A stretch of DNA of 64,000 bases from Beta vulgaris subsp. vulgaris (taxonomy: Eukaryota; Streptophyta; Magnoliopsida; Caryophyllales; Amaranthaceae). The stretch spans positions 23,255,106 to 23,319,105 of the forward strand of contig NC_079208.1 of the NCBI RefSeq assembly GCF_026745355.1, given 5' to 3'. The first letter of the stretch is position 1, and each line of letters opens with the position of its first letter. The position numbers and the translations under genes were made by a program. Shown piece by piece: positions 10,824-21,916 of the stretch. A model generated the notes under the pieces. That model had not been told where the DNA came from. It ran no database searches and saw only the letters and a program-made list of their open reading frames with translations.

Positions 10824-11520
10824 TATATTTTTTTTACCAACATAATTGTTTTACGGAATCAGATAGGAGTAGTAGATTTTTCCTAATTTTAATTTTTTTA
10901 AAAGTTATCTTCATATTTCTAATGTAATATTTTTTAAAAAGATTATTTTAATCTTAACAAAAGTTTATCCTATCGTATTACTTTAGAAAAATACGAGTAA
11001 TTTTTTTACTTATCTGATATTTTATGTAAACTCTTCTCCTAATCTTTTTTTTAAGTTCTCTTTTATTTAACTTAAATCTCTTTACGTAAATCTCTTTTAC
11101 ATTAATCTAATGTTATGAACAAATTTTTAACGTTACCTGTTATCCTACAACAATAGTATTTTTTTTTTACTAACCTGACTTTTTAACGTAATCATATAGT
11201 AGCTCTTTTTTCCTAATTTTAATTTTTTTTAAAGTTCTCTTTTTATTTGTAATGTATCTTTTTTTTAAAATAACCTTAATCTTTAAAATAATTTATCATA
11301 TCCTATTACTTCAGAAAAAAAATTACTTATCTTTTTACATTAATCTAATCTAATAAAAAAATTATTTTTAAAAAATCTCTATTTGTTTTTAAACGTAATA
11401 CTTATTTTCTTATGTAATCCTTTTCTTGTATAATCCAAAAATTCTTTAAATATAGGTGTAATCTAAAGTTTCCATTCCCAAAAATTCTTATTCAATCTGA
11501 TTGGCTCAGGACTAAAAATT

Positions 11521-11570
11521 CGCCTACTTGGCGCAACATCCTCCCCTGAAACTCCCCATTATACATATAA
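11521..11570 (-). repeat. Helitron 5'-end-like motif
   Basis: Reverse complement reads GGGGAGTTTCAGGGGAGGAT followed by GTTGCGCCAAGTAGGCG. It is homologous to 15218-15255, which reads GGGTAGTTTCAGGGGAGCAT then ACGTCGCGCCACGCAGGC. Sequences like this occur near the 5' end of plant Helitrons. The rest of this copy could not be delimited. Confidence 0.35.
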
Positions 11571-12169
11571 ATGTTTTCACTAATTATTTTTAAAGCTAAC
11601 CTAAAATGGTTTAGTCTCTTATTTAACTAGTTATTAGTTTGATAGATTCTATTAAGTTATTTTTGAGGTGGTTATAAATTAATATTGCATTAAATTTAGC
11701 TTAGAGCTTTGTCGTGTTTTGATCGAGGGCGATCGAAAGCTAAGTGTGGAAGGATTTGATAAGTGCATAATATGTTATACTAGAGTTTGAAGCCCGTGCA
11801 ATGCACGAGTTGTGTCAAATTTTTGATTAAATTATATTTTGTATAAATATTTGTGCATACTATATAGTATTGTTGTGTATTAAATCATATTTTTCCAATG
11901 TTTTCAACTATAATAAATTGACATAAATCTATGCCTGGGAATATTGCCATTGTCTCGTGGGATAACTCTAATAAATATATTCCCTAAAATTGAATCATAT
12001 TCTTGTTGTTAAGGACTACATGTTATTGATCCTTATTTGGTACACTCTTTGCAACAAATAGGTATTATATGTCTCATTATTAATAATTATTAGGATTATA
12101 TTTCTAAGGTAAGCTAAGCATTAGTCTTAGGATTCTCAATAATAAATCAATAATTATATATTACTCATA

Positions 12170-12780
12170 GTTAAGATTATTTATCTACTAAATTTCTTTC
12201 TAAATCTAATAAATGAGTGGTTTATTAATAGCTTACATGGCGCATCATAATTTCATTGGTCTGATCATTACTTATATGACGCTTGCTTACAATTGTATGT
12301 TTACATGGCGTTGTATGCTTTCGAAAAATACTCCATTGTATAAATAAAAAAAATAAAATCTAATAGTATCTTATAGAAATAAGATTGGAAATAAATAATA
12401 GCCTAGTATGGAGCATTTGAAAACTTAATAAAAATAAGAAATAAGGAAAAAAAAAGGAAGAGAGAAAGACATGTGAATAAAATAGGAAGAAAAAAGATTA
12501 TGTATATAAGTTAAGATTATTTGTCTTTCTTTCCAAATCTGATAAATGATTGGTTTATTAATTTGTTACATAACGCGTCATAATCTTACTGGTTTGATCA
12601 TTGCGTATATGGTGCGTGCTTACAATTGTTTGTTTACATGTATGCTCTTGAGAATTACACTTTATTATAAAAATAAAATCTAATATTATTTGATAGAAAT
12701 AATATAGGAAAAAAATAATAGTATTAGAAAACCTAATAAAAATAAGAGAAAAGGAAAAACGAAACAGGGAAAGACGGGTC
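12170..12780. repeat. Diverged tandem duplication, unit about 335 bp
   Basis: 12170-12500 and 12505-12780 share an order of blocks: TTTATTAATAGCTTACATGGCGC / TTTATTAATTTGTTACATAACGC, then CATAATTTCATTGGT / CATAATCTTACTGGT, then GCTTACAATTGTATGTTTACATG, then a TAATAAAAATAAG block. A partial third copy of the AAAGACATGTGAATAAAATAG block occurs at 12970. Confidence 0.65.
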
Positions 12781-14530
12781 AAGATCCTCTAGATTTCAAC
12801 TTTATAGATTTCAACAAATCCAGACCCTTCAAAAAGAATCAATGGCTATTATTGATCCTGCATAAATTTACAAATTAAAAATGACGGTAAAATAAATAAT
12901 ATTAAAAAACCCTCACTCTCAAAACTCTACCAACTCTACCAAATCCAACTCTAGAGAATCCGAACTCGAGAAAGACATGTGAATAAAATAGAATAAAAAA
13001 AGATTACGTAGTACGTATAATAAATCAGAAATATCATAGTCTCAAATAGGATTTTTTTTTATTCTAGAAATATTTTTCATCATATTCTTGTATATAAAAA
13101 TTAATTATCTTCAAATTAATTGGTCTAAAGAAGACAATATCTTGAATGGCAAGCCATATGCTTCAAAATTTTGGTATTTATTTGATGTAAAAACATCGAC
13201 CAAAAATTCAAAATATTTAAATTAATAGGTACATATATGAATATAGAAAATATTCGAGTTAATTGTGGTTAATTATACTTTTGTATAAATACATGACATA
13301 TGGATCTTAATTTTAATGATTAAAGAATTATTAAAGATTTCGTAACAAAATTATTCTTATACTAAATATTAAGAATAAATTATGTATGAGTAGTTTATAA
13401 GAAATAATTAGATTGGGATTAGGAGAATAATAAAAAAAAATTAATAAAATTAACATCTTATCTTTTTAACTTCCAATCCAATGTAAAATAAAATTAAAAA
13501 GTAATTGGTCTCAATCCTATTGGCCAATTGTTCTTATGTGGCATCTTAATCTAATCCTATTGGTCAATTAATCTTATGCGGCATCTTAAAATTTTAAAGC
13601 TAAAAGAAATTAATTATCACCAATTCTATTGGTCTAGATTGTCATCTTGCTGAGGTGGCACGTCGTAGGGTTGAAACCCGTGCGACGCACGGGCTATAAA
13701 TTAGATAGTTTTTAATTATATTAGAAAAAATATTCAAGTTAATCTATAAATCAATTGTTTTGGCTTTTTTTTTGTAGGGATCCTTTTGATACAAAATTAG
13801 GATATGTTATTATCTAATATCATAATATAAAGATTAGAATTAAAATAATTGTACTTATAAAAAATTAGGAATTTTTTTGATATTTTTATGTATTTTTTTT
13901 ATAGAAGACAAGGATATTGTAAGTGAGTTGTGACAATTCTTCTAATTAATTATAGGTACTCCTACAATAAATGGTAAAACTGAATCCTAAAGTATTATGC
14001 ATTGATGTGGTTTTTTTTTTTTAGTTTTTTTAAAATGGCATGACATTAGATCTAAGTAATCCTAATTCGAAGAGGATTAATCAAATAATTTTTAAATTTT
14101 TTTAATAAGGTCTTTTTTTTACTTGATCCTAACCAATTATCTTAGAATTATATTTTTACTTATTCGATTTTTAACGTCATCTAATTTTATTACTACTCTT
14201 AATTTTCTTTTTAAAGACCTCTTTAGTTTAAATTTTCAAATCATAATTTAATTTTCCCAGGAAAAAAGAAAATATGGGTTTACTCACGTAAATATGAATG
14301 GTAGGGTTGCAAGGGATTAATAATTCTCTATAAGACATTTTTGATTATCTGATGATTAGGTTATTGTCTATTATCTTAGAATTAGATGATTAGGTTTTTG
14401 TTTATTTGCAATCCTATTATTTTTATGCAATATTACTATTTCCTTAAAAGATAACAGAAAATTTTTCTAAAGTTCTCATTTTTATATTATATGTAACGTT
14501 TATTTTCTTACGTAATCTAATATTCTCTTA

Positions 14531-14847
14531 CTCCCTCCGTTTCCAAAAGATCTTCCCACTTACTGTTCCTACAGATACCAAGGAAAATCAAGTTGTGTGG
14601 GGCATGGTGTGAGTAAAGTAGGAGAGAGAAAGGGGTTAAGATAAATAAACAAATAAAAAGGGTTAAAGTAGGAGAGAGAAAGGGAGTAAAATTGAATTAA
14701 TAATGTAATGGTGGACCATATGATAGTGACATGAGAGGGTAAATAGGGAAATTTGTTTTGCCAAATAAGGAGTAAAGCAAAAGAGGGAAGATCTTTTGGA
14801 AACACCCTTAAACAGAAAGAGGGAAGATCTTTAGGAAACGGAGGGAG
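14531..14847. mobile_element. Stowaway-type MITE, 317 bp
   Basis: Ends CTCCCTCCGTTTCC / GGAAACGGAGGGAG, flanked by TA (14529-14530 and 14848-14849). The inverted repeat extends inward (AAAAGATCTTCCC / GGGAAGATCTTT). Internally the block AAAGTAGGAGAGAGAAAGGG occurs twice (about 14615 and 14664). Confidence 0.88.
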
Positions 14848-15242
14848 TATAATAGTAAATGTAAACTTTTTTCATAAAATCAATTCTACATAATATTATT
14901 GTAATCTTAATCTATTTTTATCTATTTATTCTATCTATTATGCATTATTATACGATGTTATCTTTATGTAATTTTACTAGTTTCCTTAAAAGATAACAAA
15001 ACACAATTTCTAAAAGATTAGAGTTTAATATTATACATTCTAATTTTTTTATGTAATCTATTATATGTGGTTTTTTTTACGTAATCTATTATTATACATA
15101 TGTGGGACCTTCTTCATATTTATGATGTGGCACAACATAAATTTTTGAATTTTTGAAAAATCCAAAACAGTCAATTATTTGCGATCTGGTTGGCTAATAA
15201 CAAAAGTCTTGCCTGCGTGGCGCGACGTATGCTCCCCTGAAA

Positions 15243-15250
<8 letters not shown>

Positions 15251-15329
<79 letters not shown>
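15251..15329. repeat. (TA)n microsatellite
   Basis: Nearly pure TA dinucleotides over about 79 bp, with one TATTAATATATATAATA interruption. Confidence 0.95.
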
Positions 15330-15330
<1 letters not shown>

Positions 15331-15910
15331 TTGGATTGATAAATCGAATCTATATAAATGAATTAATATAAGGTTGGAAAGCAATTACTACTTTCATGTC
15401 AATTTAGGCTAGTTACAATTAAATTCAAGTCAATTTCAAGTTACGAGCTACTAAATTCAATTCAGGTTTCAGATTAAACTACGCGACGGTCTAGTTACAA
15501 TTCAATTCAGTCCAGTTTATTGAATTAACAGGTTTGTTACAAGTTAATTCAGTTTATGTTCAGTTCAATAAAGGTTGATTTGCCAGTAAATAACAATAAC
15601 AGTTTGTTACAATATGTTCAGGTCAATTTCAAGTTACCGGCCTGATAAGTCCAATTTCGGTCGTTAATTTAGCGACATTTTTAGTTTAACTTTTGTTGTT
15701 TTCGAGCTATTGTTGTAACATTTTGATTACTTTTAGACTTTATTTGAAAGATGAGGTTTTTTATGTAAAGTTAAGATTTTATGCTCATTTTTATGCTTTT
15801 AGTTAGGTCTTGGTTTGGTGTTGGTTGCAGCTCGATTTTGTTTGGGTTTCGTACCATTTTCTGTGGCATTTTTGGAGCTTTTAGAAGTAGAAGCAGTAGC
15901 AGACTTAAGG

Positions 15911-16480
15911 TCACGAGTCGTGACACAGGTCACGACTCGTGAGTCTCCTCAGAACTTGATCCAGAGAGCAACTCACGACTCGTGACACAGGTCACGAGTC
16001 GTGACATCTTCAGAACCATATGCAGGACGTTCTAGGAATCAACTCACGACTCGTGACACAGGTTACGAGTCGTGACCTTCGTCAAGCAGCAAAAACAAAG
16101 GTGTGCAGCACACGACTCGTGAGCCATCACACCAGTCGTGAGTCTCAACCCCAAAGTGTGAAGCAAGGCTCAAGTGCAAGTTTGGCTCCCTTTGGTGCAT
16201 CTTTGGAGCATAGGTCAATTTTAAATGGATATAACTTTCATATCACTCGACTTTTACCAGCGATTCCAATTGGAGGTGATAGCCCTTCTCGTTAGCTTCG
16301 CAACGACTGTTCATAAGCCCGAAACCGATAAGAGACGAGGGAGTTATGCCTGTTTTAGTTTGGGCTGCGCAGCAGGTCACGACTCGTGACCTGTCACACG
16401 AGTAGTGACTTCCAGATGTTTTGAGTTCGTTTTAGGCAGTGGGTAAGTCACGACTCGTGACCCAGAGTACGGGTCATGAC
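15911..16480. repeat. Paired palindromes TCACGASTCGTGA in the 5' LTR
   Basis: Twelve copies, some degenerate, of the 13-bp palindrome TCACGA(C/G)TCGTGA arranged as six pairs. The first pairs are 15911/15930, 15973/15992 and 16042/16060. Within a pair the two sites are mostly about 19 bp apart, separated by ACAG-like spacers. All lie upstream of the LTR TATA box. Confidence 0.9.
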
Positions 16481-16555
16481 CTACCAAAGTTGACTGTTTT
16501 CCTCTGTTTTAAGGGGGCTGTTTTAGGCCTTTATTTCATCTTGCTTTTGGGGGCC

Positions 16556-16563
16556 TATAAAAG
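16556..16563 (+). promoter_or_regulatory. TATA box of the 5' LTR, element II
   Basis: TATAAAAG downstream of the palindromes. The equivalent in the 3' LTR is at 20485-20492. Confidence 0.6.
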
Positions 16564-17578
16564 GAAAGCTCGTTTTGATGAGCAAAAGATGCTACCTAAG
16601 CTTAGTTTTTACTCCTTTTTAGCTCTAGTTCACAAACAACTTTTATCTTGTTCTTGCCATATCTTCTTCATTTCTTGGTTTGTTGCTCTAATTTTTCATA
16701 ATCAAGCTTTGATAACTACTTTCTTCCTCTTGCTCTAATTTATTTTCTTGTTTAGCAAGTTTTCATTTTTCACTTAATTTTTGCACTATTAGTTGTTTTC
16801 TTGTTAATTAGTGTTAATTAGTCTAATCACCATGTCATTCCCATAATTAGTTTAATTCACCTTTTTATTGCTTATTTTAGTTGTTAATTAGCTTAATGTT
16901 TGTTAATTTGCTTAGTAGTATGAGTTGTGAGTAGTTCACCCTTTGGTTTGGTGAAACCCTCTTAATCACCCATGGTTTAAATTAGCTTAATGACTTGATT
17001 AATTAGGGTTGGGTAATTGTTGGTTTAGAGGTGCTTTAGCTAATCACCTCAATTGATCACTTAGGTTGTTTTTCTAGTTTCCTTAACGAAGGATCGAGAG
17101 ATGAATTTAAGTGAGGACTCCTCCTAAACCATTTGATTAAAGAACCATGAGAATAGGGAATTTGAATAAGGGAAGTTACCGATTTCCGTGATTATGTTTT
17201 AATGGTTAATTTTGTGTTTGCGCCATGAGAATTGGTCGTAAATTCATGATTAGCTCTCCTTTCTAGGTCGAAAGAGTAGTCTTGGACCTTAGGAAATCTC
17301 CCCTATTTATCTACCCCAATTTATGATAGTTTGATTGTTAATCGAGACCATGGAATTTTGAGTGGTGTATCCCGAACCTTAGTTCCTTTAGATTTTTAGT
17401 TTCCATTTAGTGACTTAGTTTAGTGACCATTCCCATCCTTTTCATCCCGACTTAGCTTATTGAACCTTTGGTTAATACCATTTCTCGTGGGTTCGACCCT
17501 TACTTGCCCTTGCTAGTAGAATAGTGAGACCGAGTGAGGTTTTATCTTTGATAGCCACAACGACGGCTCATCAAATTT

Positions 17579-17596
17579 TGGCGTCGTTGCCGGGGA
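17579..17596 (+). promoter_or_regulatory. Primer-binding site of element II
   Basis: TGGCGTCGTTGCCGGGGA begins 6 bp after the 5' LTR. It differs by one base from the complement of the plant tRNA-Asp 3' end used by Athila-type elements. Confidence 0.85.
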
Positions 17597-17723
17597 AACG
17601 GTTGTTACATTGAATTTTGTTTTATGTTCGATAAGTCTAAGTTCTTTTTGCTTCCAACTGTCTATGCTTGATTTCATTAGCTTGTTATTACTAACTACTT
17701 TTGTGTAGTTGTGCTTGTAAGTA

Positions 17724-18731
17724 ATGGATTTTAGCTTTAAGGAAATGACCGATCCTTACCTTGCATGGGAGAATGGCCTAGGCTATTCAAACACATCATT
17801 TTGCCCTTCCATGGCAAGTGGAGCTACAATGGAGGACATGAACTCTCCATACTTTTGGTGGGAGAACAACCAAGCCTCTACCTATCCTCCTCAAAACACA
17901 TATTACTCACCTCCACCACAAAGTACCTACCAAACTTCCCACAACCATCAACAAGGACCCCAATTCAACCAACCTATGCCACAAAAGTCAAGCCTTGAGT
18001 TAGCCATGGAGAACTTCATGGCTCAACAAACCAAGGCTAATGCCGACAATGAGCCACCACAAAAGTCTAGTCTTGAGTTAGTCATGGAGAACTTCATTGA
18101 ACAACAAACTAAGACTAACAATGACGTGACAACTTCGATCGCTCAAATGCAAACCCACAATAAGATTATCGAAGCACAATTGACTCAATTGGTTGAGCAA
18201 GTGGAAATCTCCAACTCTAACTCTGAAGATCAAACTTTGAATCAAGGTTCTACTGTTTGTGAAGAGCCGGAGATTTTGGAAAAAGTAGCCACAAAGAGAG
18301 TTGAGGGAGATTGGAAGCAAATAGTGGATGAGCTTGAGAAAGATTTGTGTGAGAGAGAGCCACATAAAAGTGAGGTGAGTGCTCCTAGGAAGGTCCACCC
18401 CGATCAAACTCCATTTCAAATCATTATATCGGGACCTCTAGTTGAGAAGAGTGTGAATGTGCATGAGAGAACAATGCTTGATGTCCATACCTTGGAGAAT
18501 TTAAAGAAACATGCACATAAGGGTGTTCAACCTTGTTCCACTCCATCCAGGGCTTGGCATGTCATGTTCATTGCCAAAGTAAAAGCTGTAAAACAAGTCA
18601 AGGTTCACCTCCACACTCCTCAGTTGATATGGTTTTCGGGCATACTAATGAAGCCCTTTCACAAGGACTTTTGGAATGCCCTTGTGAGACTAGGCACAAC
18701 CCTCTTCATCTCTGTTCATTCCTCCAAGTGA
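17724..18731 (+). CDS. Gag-like protein of non-autonomous element II (335 aa)
   Basis: The only sizeable ORF between the LTRs of element II. It starts MDFSFKEMTDPYLAWENG about 130 bp after the primer site. Residues ~50-90 are rich in Pro/Gln/Tyr/Ser. Residues 87-130 contain a duplicated motif (QKSSLELAMENFMAQQTK and QKSSLELVMENFIEQQTK). A coiled-coil-like segment follows (IIEAQLTQLVEQVE), then an acidic stretch. This resembles the N-terminal part of Athila/Tat Gag proteins, but no capsid core or CCHC zinc knuckle is visible. The last ~100 residues show nothing recognisable. The frame is open and uninterrupted, so the protein may still be made. Homology is by composition and context. Confidence 0.6.
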   Translation: MDFSFKEMTDPYLAWENGLGYSNTSFCPSMASGATMEDMNSPYFWWENNQASTYPPQNTYYSPPPQSTYQTSHNHQQGPQFNQPMPQKSSLELAMENFMAQQTKANADNEPPQKSSLELVMENFIEQQTKTNNDVTTSIAQMQTHNKIIEAQLTQLVEQVEISNSNSEDQTLNQGSTVCEEPEILEKVATKRVEGDWKQIVDELEKDLCEREPHKSEVSAPRKVHPDQTPFQIIISGPLVEKSVNVHERTMLDVHTLENLKKHAHKGVQPCSTPSRAWHVMFIAKVKAVKQVKVHLHTPQLIWFSGILMKPFHKDFWNALVRLGTTLFISVHSSK

Positions 18732-18894
18732 GGTATTATGTCAAGCTCAGGACGTTAAACAAGCGCTTTTCGGGAGGCAACCCGAATTTTTGAGGTTTGC
18801 TAGTCTTCACCTCCATACATTCAGGACAATGTGTATTTTAAGTGTGGGGGTGGAACTCTTTCCTTGTTTAGCTTTTAAAAAAACAAAAAAAGAA

Positions 18895-19090
18895 AAAAAT
18901 GAAACCCGCTGAGTTGAAAACCCGAAAGGGCAACTCGGGCAAAAATTGGGGGCCTAGCTAGGTTGGAAACCCGAAAGGGCAACTTAGGCAAAATAAAAGG
19001 CTAATTGAGCGGGTGAGATGTGAGGAAAAGAACTGAGTGAAGCTAGGATGAAAACCCTAAAGGGCTCCTAGGCAAAAACCAAAAAGAAAA
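18895..19090 (+). repeat. Short hairpin repeats upstream of the 3' LTR, element II
   Basis: Three diverged copies of GAAAACCCGAAAGGGC followed by AACTCGGGCAAAA (about 18918, 18970 and 19052). Each can fold on CCCGAAAGGG or CCTAAAGGG. They lie in the untranslated tail after the gag ORF. Confidence 0.7.
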
Positions 19091-19540
19091 AAAAAATGAC
19101 AGAAAAAGAAAGAGAGGAACTAATGGTGATTATTTGACCCTCCTTTCACATTTAGGTTGTTTGTTTGGTGAGCGCGATCTCCCCTTCGTTGCATTTTTGT
19201 TTCGTTGGTTGAATCGTGTTCAATTTTGGTTTCACTTGGCTCTTTTGATTTGTTGGCTTATGGTTGATTTGAGCTTGGGTGATTCTTTGGTTTGGATGGT
19301 TGAGTTCGTTCTTTTGAGTTGAACATGGCTTGTTTAGTTTGTTTATGACTCGAGTTCATTTTGGCTAGGCCGTTCATGCTTCTTTAATTTCATAATGTTT
19401 CCAATTTTGTTTGAGGATTCTTTACCTTAAGCTTTGTTCGAACCTTTATGAAATTAGTTAAGGATGCAATTTTCGGTTGTTATTTAACTCAGAGACTTTT
19501 GGCCTATGGCTTGTTTGTAATATTCTTATCTTCTAGTTTA

Positions 19541-19575
19541 CTCGAGGACGAGTAAAGTTTGAGTGTGGGGGTATT
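19541..19575 (+). promoter_or_regulatory. Polypurine tract region of element II
   Basis: CTCGAGGACGAGTAAAG followed by TTTGAGTGTGGGGGTATT directly precedes the 3' LTR. The GAGGACGAG...AGTGTGGGGG arrangement recurs just before the 3' LTR in many plant Gypsy elements. Confidence 0.75.
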
Positions 19576-21680
19576 TGATAAGTCCAATTTCGGTCGTTAA
19601 TTTAGCGACATTTTTAGTTTAACTTTTGTTGTTTTCAAGCTATTGTTGTAACATTTTGATTACTTTTAGACTTTATTTGAAAGATGAGGTTTATTATGTA
19701 AAGTTATGATTTTATGCTCATTTTTATGCTTTTAGTTAGGTCTTGGTTTGGTTTTGGTCGCAGCTCGATTTTGTTTGGGCTTCGTACCATTTTCCGTGGC
19801 ATTTTTGGAGATTTTTGAAGTAGAAGCAGTAGCAGACTTAAGGTCACGAGCCGTGACACAGGTCACGACTCGTGAGTTTCCTCAGAACTTGATCCAGAGA
19901 GCAACTCACGACTCGTGACACAGGTTACGAGTCGTGACATCTTCAGAACCATAGGCAGGAAGTTCTAGGAATTAACTCACGACTCTTGACACAGGTTACG
20001 AGTCGTGACCTTCGTCAAGCAGCAAAAGCAAAGGTGTGCAGCACACGGCTCGTGAGCCATCACACGAGTCGTGAGTCTCGACCCCAAAGTGTGAAGTAAG
20101 GCTCAAGTGCAAGTTTGGCTCCCTTTGGTGCATCTTTGGAGCATAGGTCAACTTAAAATGGACATAACTTTCATCTCACTACACTTTTGCCAGCGATTCT
20201 AATTGGAGGTGATAGCTCTTCTCCGTAGCTTTGCAACGACTGGTCATAAGCCCGAAACCGATAAGAGACGAGGGAGTTATGCGTGTTTTAGTTTGGGCTG
20301 CACAGACGGTCACGACTCGTGACCTGTCACACGAGTCGTGACTTCCAGATGTTTTGAGTTCGTTTTAGGCAGTGGGTAATTCACAACTCGTGACCCAGAG
20401 CACGGGTCGTGACCTACCAAAGTTGACTGTTTTCCTCTATTTTAAGGGGGCAGTTTTGGGCCTTTCATCTTGCTTTTGGGGGCATATAAAAGGAAAGCTC
20501 ATTTTGATGAGCAAAAGATGCTACCTAAGCTTAATTTTTACTCCTTTTTAGCTCTAGTTCACAAACAACTTTCTTTGTACTTTAAGCTTTGTTTTTCAAT
20601 CCAAGTGAGTAGTTTTATGAGTTTTCTTCCATTGTTCTTGGTGTTTTTCATCTTGTTCTTGCCATATCTTCTTCATTTCTTGGTTTCTTGCTCTAATTTT
20701 TCATAATAAAGCTTTGGTAACTACTTTCTTCCTCTTGCTCTAATTTATTTTCATGTTTAGCAAGTTTTCATTTTTCACTTAATTTTTGCACTAATTAATC
20801 CAAGTTTTCAGATTTTGTTTTAATCTTTACGTAGCTTATGTATGTTGTTGTTTAATGTTTATTTCATGTTTTTAATGCTTTATTAGTTGTTTTCTTGTTA
20901 ATTAGTGTTAATTAGTCTAATCACCATGTAATTCCCATAATTAGTTTAATTCACCTTTTTATTGCTGATTTTAGTTGTTAATTAGCTTAATGTTTGTTAA
21001 TTTGCTTAGTAGTATGAGTTGTGAGTAGTTCACCCTTTGGTTTGGGTGGAAACCCTCTTAATCACCCATGGTTTAAATTAGCTTAATGACTTGATTAATT
21101 AGGGTTGGATAATTGTTGGTTTAGAGGTGCTTTAGCTAATGACCTAAATTGATTACTTAGGTTGTTTTTCTAGTTTCCTTAACGAAGGATCGAGAGATGA
21201 ATTTAAGTGAGGACTCCTCCTAAACCATTTTATTTTAAGAACCATGAGAATAGGGAATTTGATTAAGGGAAGTTACCGATTTTCGTGATTATGTTTTAAT
21301 GGTTAATTTTGTGTTTGCGCCATGAGAATAGGTCGTAAATTCATGATTAGCTCTCCTTGCTAGCTCGAAAGAGTAGTCTTGGACCTTAGGAAATCTCCCC
21401 TATTTATCTACCCCGATTTATGATAGTTTGATTGTTAATTGAGACCATGGAATTTTGAGTGGTGAATCCCGAACCTTAGTTCCTTTAGATTATTAGTTTC
21501 CATTTAGTGACTTAGTTTAGTGACCATTCCCATCCTTCTCATCCCGACTTAGCTTATTGAACCAAACATATCCTTTGGTTAATACCGTTTCTCTCGGGTT
21601 CGACCCTTACTTGCCCTTGCTAGTAGAATAGTGAGACCGAGTGAGGTTTTATCTTTGATAGCCACAACGACGGCTCATCA
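19576..21680 (+). repeat. 3' LTR of element II (2105 bp)
   Basis: Begins TGATAAGTCC and ends GGCTCATCA. It contains the same six pairs of TCACGASTCGTGA palindromes (about 19842-20415) and TATA box (20485-20492). It is 174 bp longer than the 5' LTR because two blocks are present only here. Confidence 0.92.
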
Positions 21681-21916
21681 TGGCCACATTCAGTTCCGGT
21701 TATTTCAGTTTAGGTTACGGACATTTCAGTTAACCCAACGTGTTCCACCCCAAAAACGGACAACCCTAGCAGAAGATGGGGTGCATTCAACAGTTAAGGG
21801 TTGGTCCAGTAAGTCAAAATAAGGCACGTGAGACAATTAATCATCCTTCCAATTTTGTACTATTTTATTCACTTTAGTCCCACGCTCAATTATGGGGAAG
21901 ATTAAGTTAATCTGAC

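Larger units (their letters stand above)
10522..11779. other. AT-rich non-coding sequence with a MITE and a Helitron-like 5' motif
   Basis: No coding capacity. It holds the Stowaway MITE at 10734-10823 and, at 11521-11570, a motif (GGCGCAACATCCTCCCCTGA) matching the one at 15218-15250. Confidence 0.6.
11780..15330 (-). mobile_element. Putative non-autonomous Helitron or stacked Helitron remnants
   Basis: On the minus strand the 3' end has a GC-rich hairpin (CTCGTGCATTGCACGGGC, 11791-11808), about 8 nt, then CTAG at 11780-11783, then T outside. This is the Helitron hallmark. The 5' side would be the motif at 15218-15255, just before a (TA)n tract that obscures the exact terminus. A second hairpin of the same kind (CCCGTGCGTCGCACGGG, 13675-13692) lies inside but is followed by CTAC instead of CTAG, so two elements may be stacked. 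No Rep/helicase gene. The region is AT-rich with no ORF of note. Confidence 0.4.
15643..17573 (+). repeat. 5' LTR of element II (1931 bp)
   Basis: Aligns with 19576-21680 throughout. It lacks two short blocks present in the 3' LTR: one after ACAAACAACTTT (~16633; 3' copy 20574-20650) and one after TTTTTGCACTA (~16788; 3' copy about 20793-20885). TATA box TATAAAAG at 16556-16563 is preceded by the palindrome array at 15911-16480. Confidence 0.92.
15643..21680 (+). mobile_element. Element II: non-autonomous LTR retrotransposon, 6038 bp
   Basis: Two long LTRs (TGATAAGTCC ... GGCTCATCA), a tRNA-Asp-type primer site, one gag-like ORF and a purine-rich tract are present. Flanks are CGGCC (15638-15642) and TGGCC (21681-21685), a 5-bp duplication with one C-to-T change. 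The interior is only 2.0 kb and has no protease, reverse transcriptase or integrase, so its enzymes must come from a relative, probably of the Athila group judging from the primer site. Confidence 0.9.

Noticed and set aside
13670..13695. A Helitron 3' end at CCCGTGCGTCGCACGGG
   Set aside because: The hairpin is good but the terminal tetranucleotide reads CTAC, so I did not call an independent end here.
16020..16295. 91-residue frame in the 5' LTR of element II
   Set aside because: It reads through the TCACGASTCGTGA palindromes and is not conserved as a frame in the 3' LTR.
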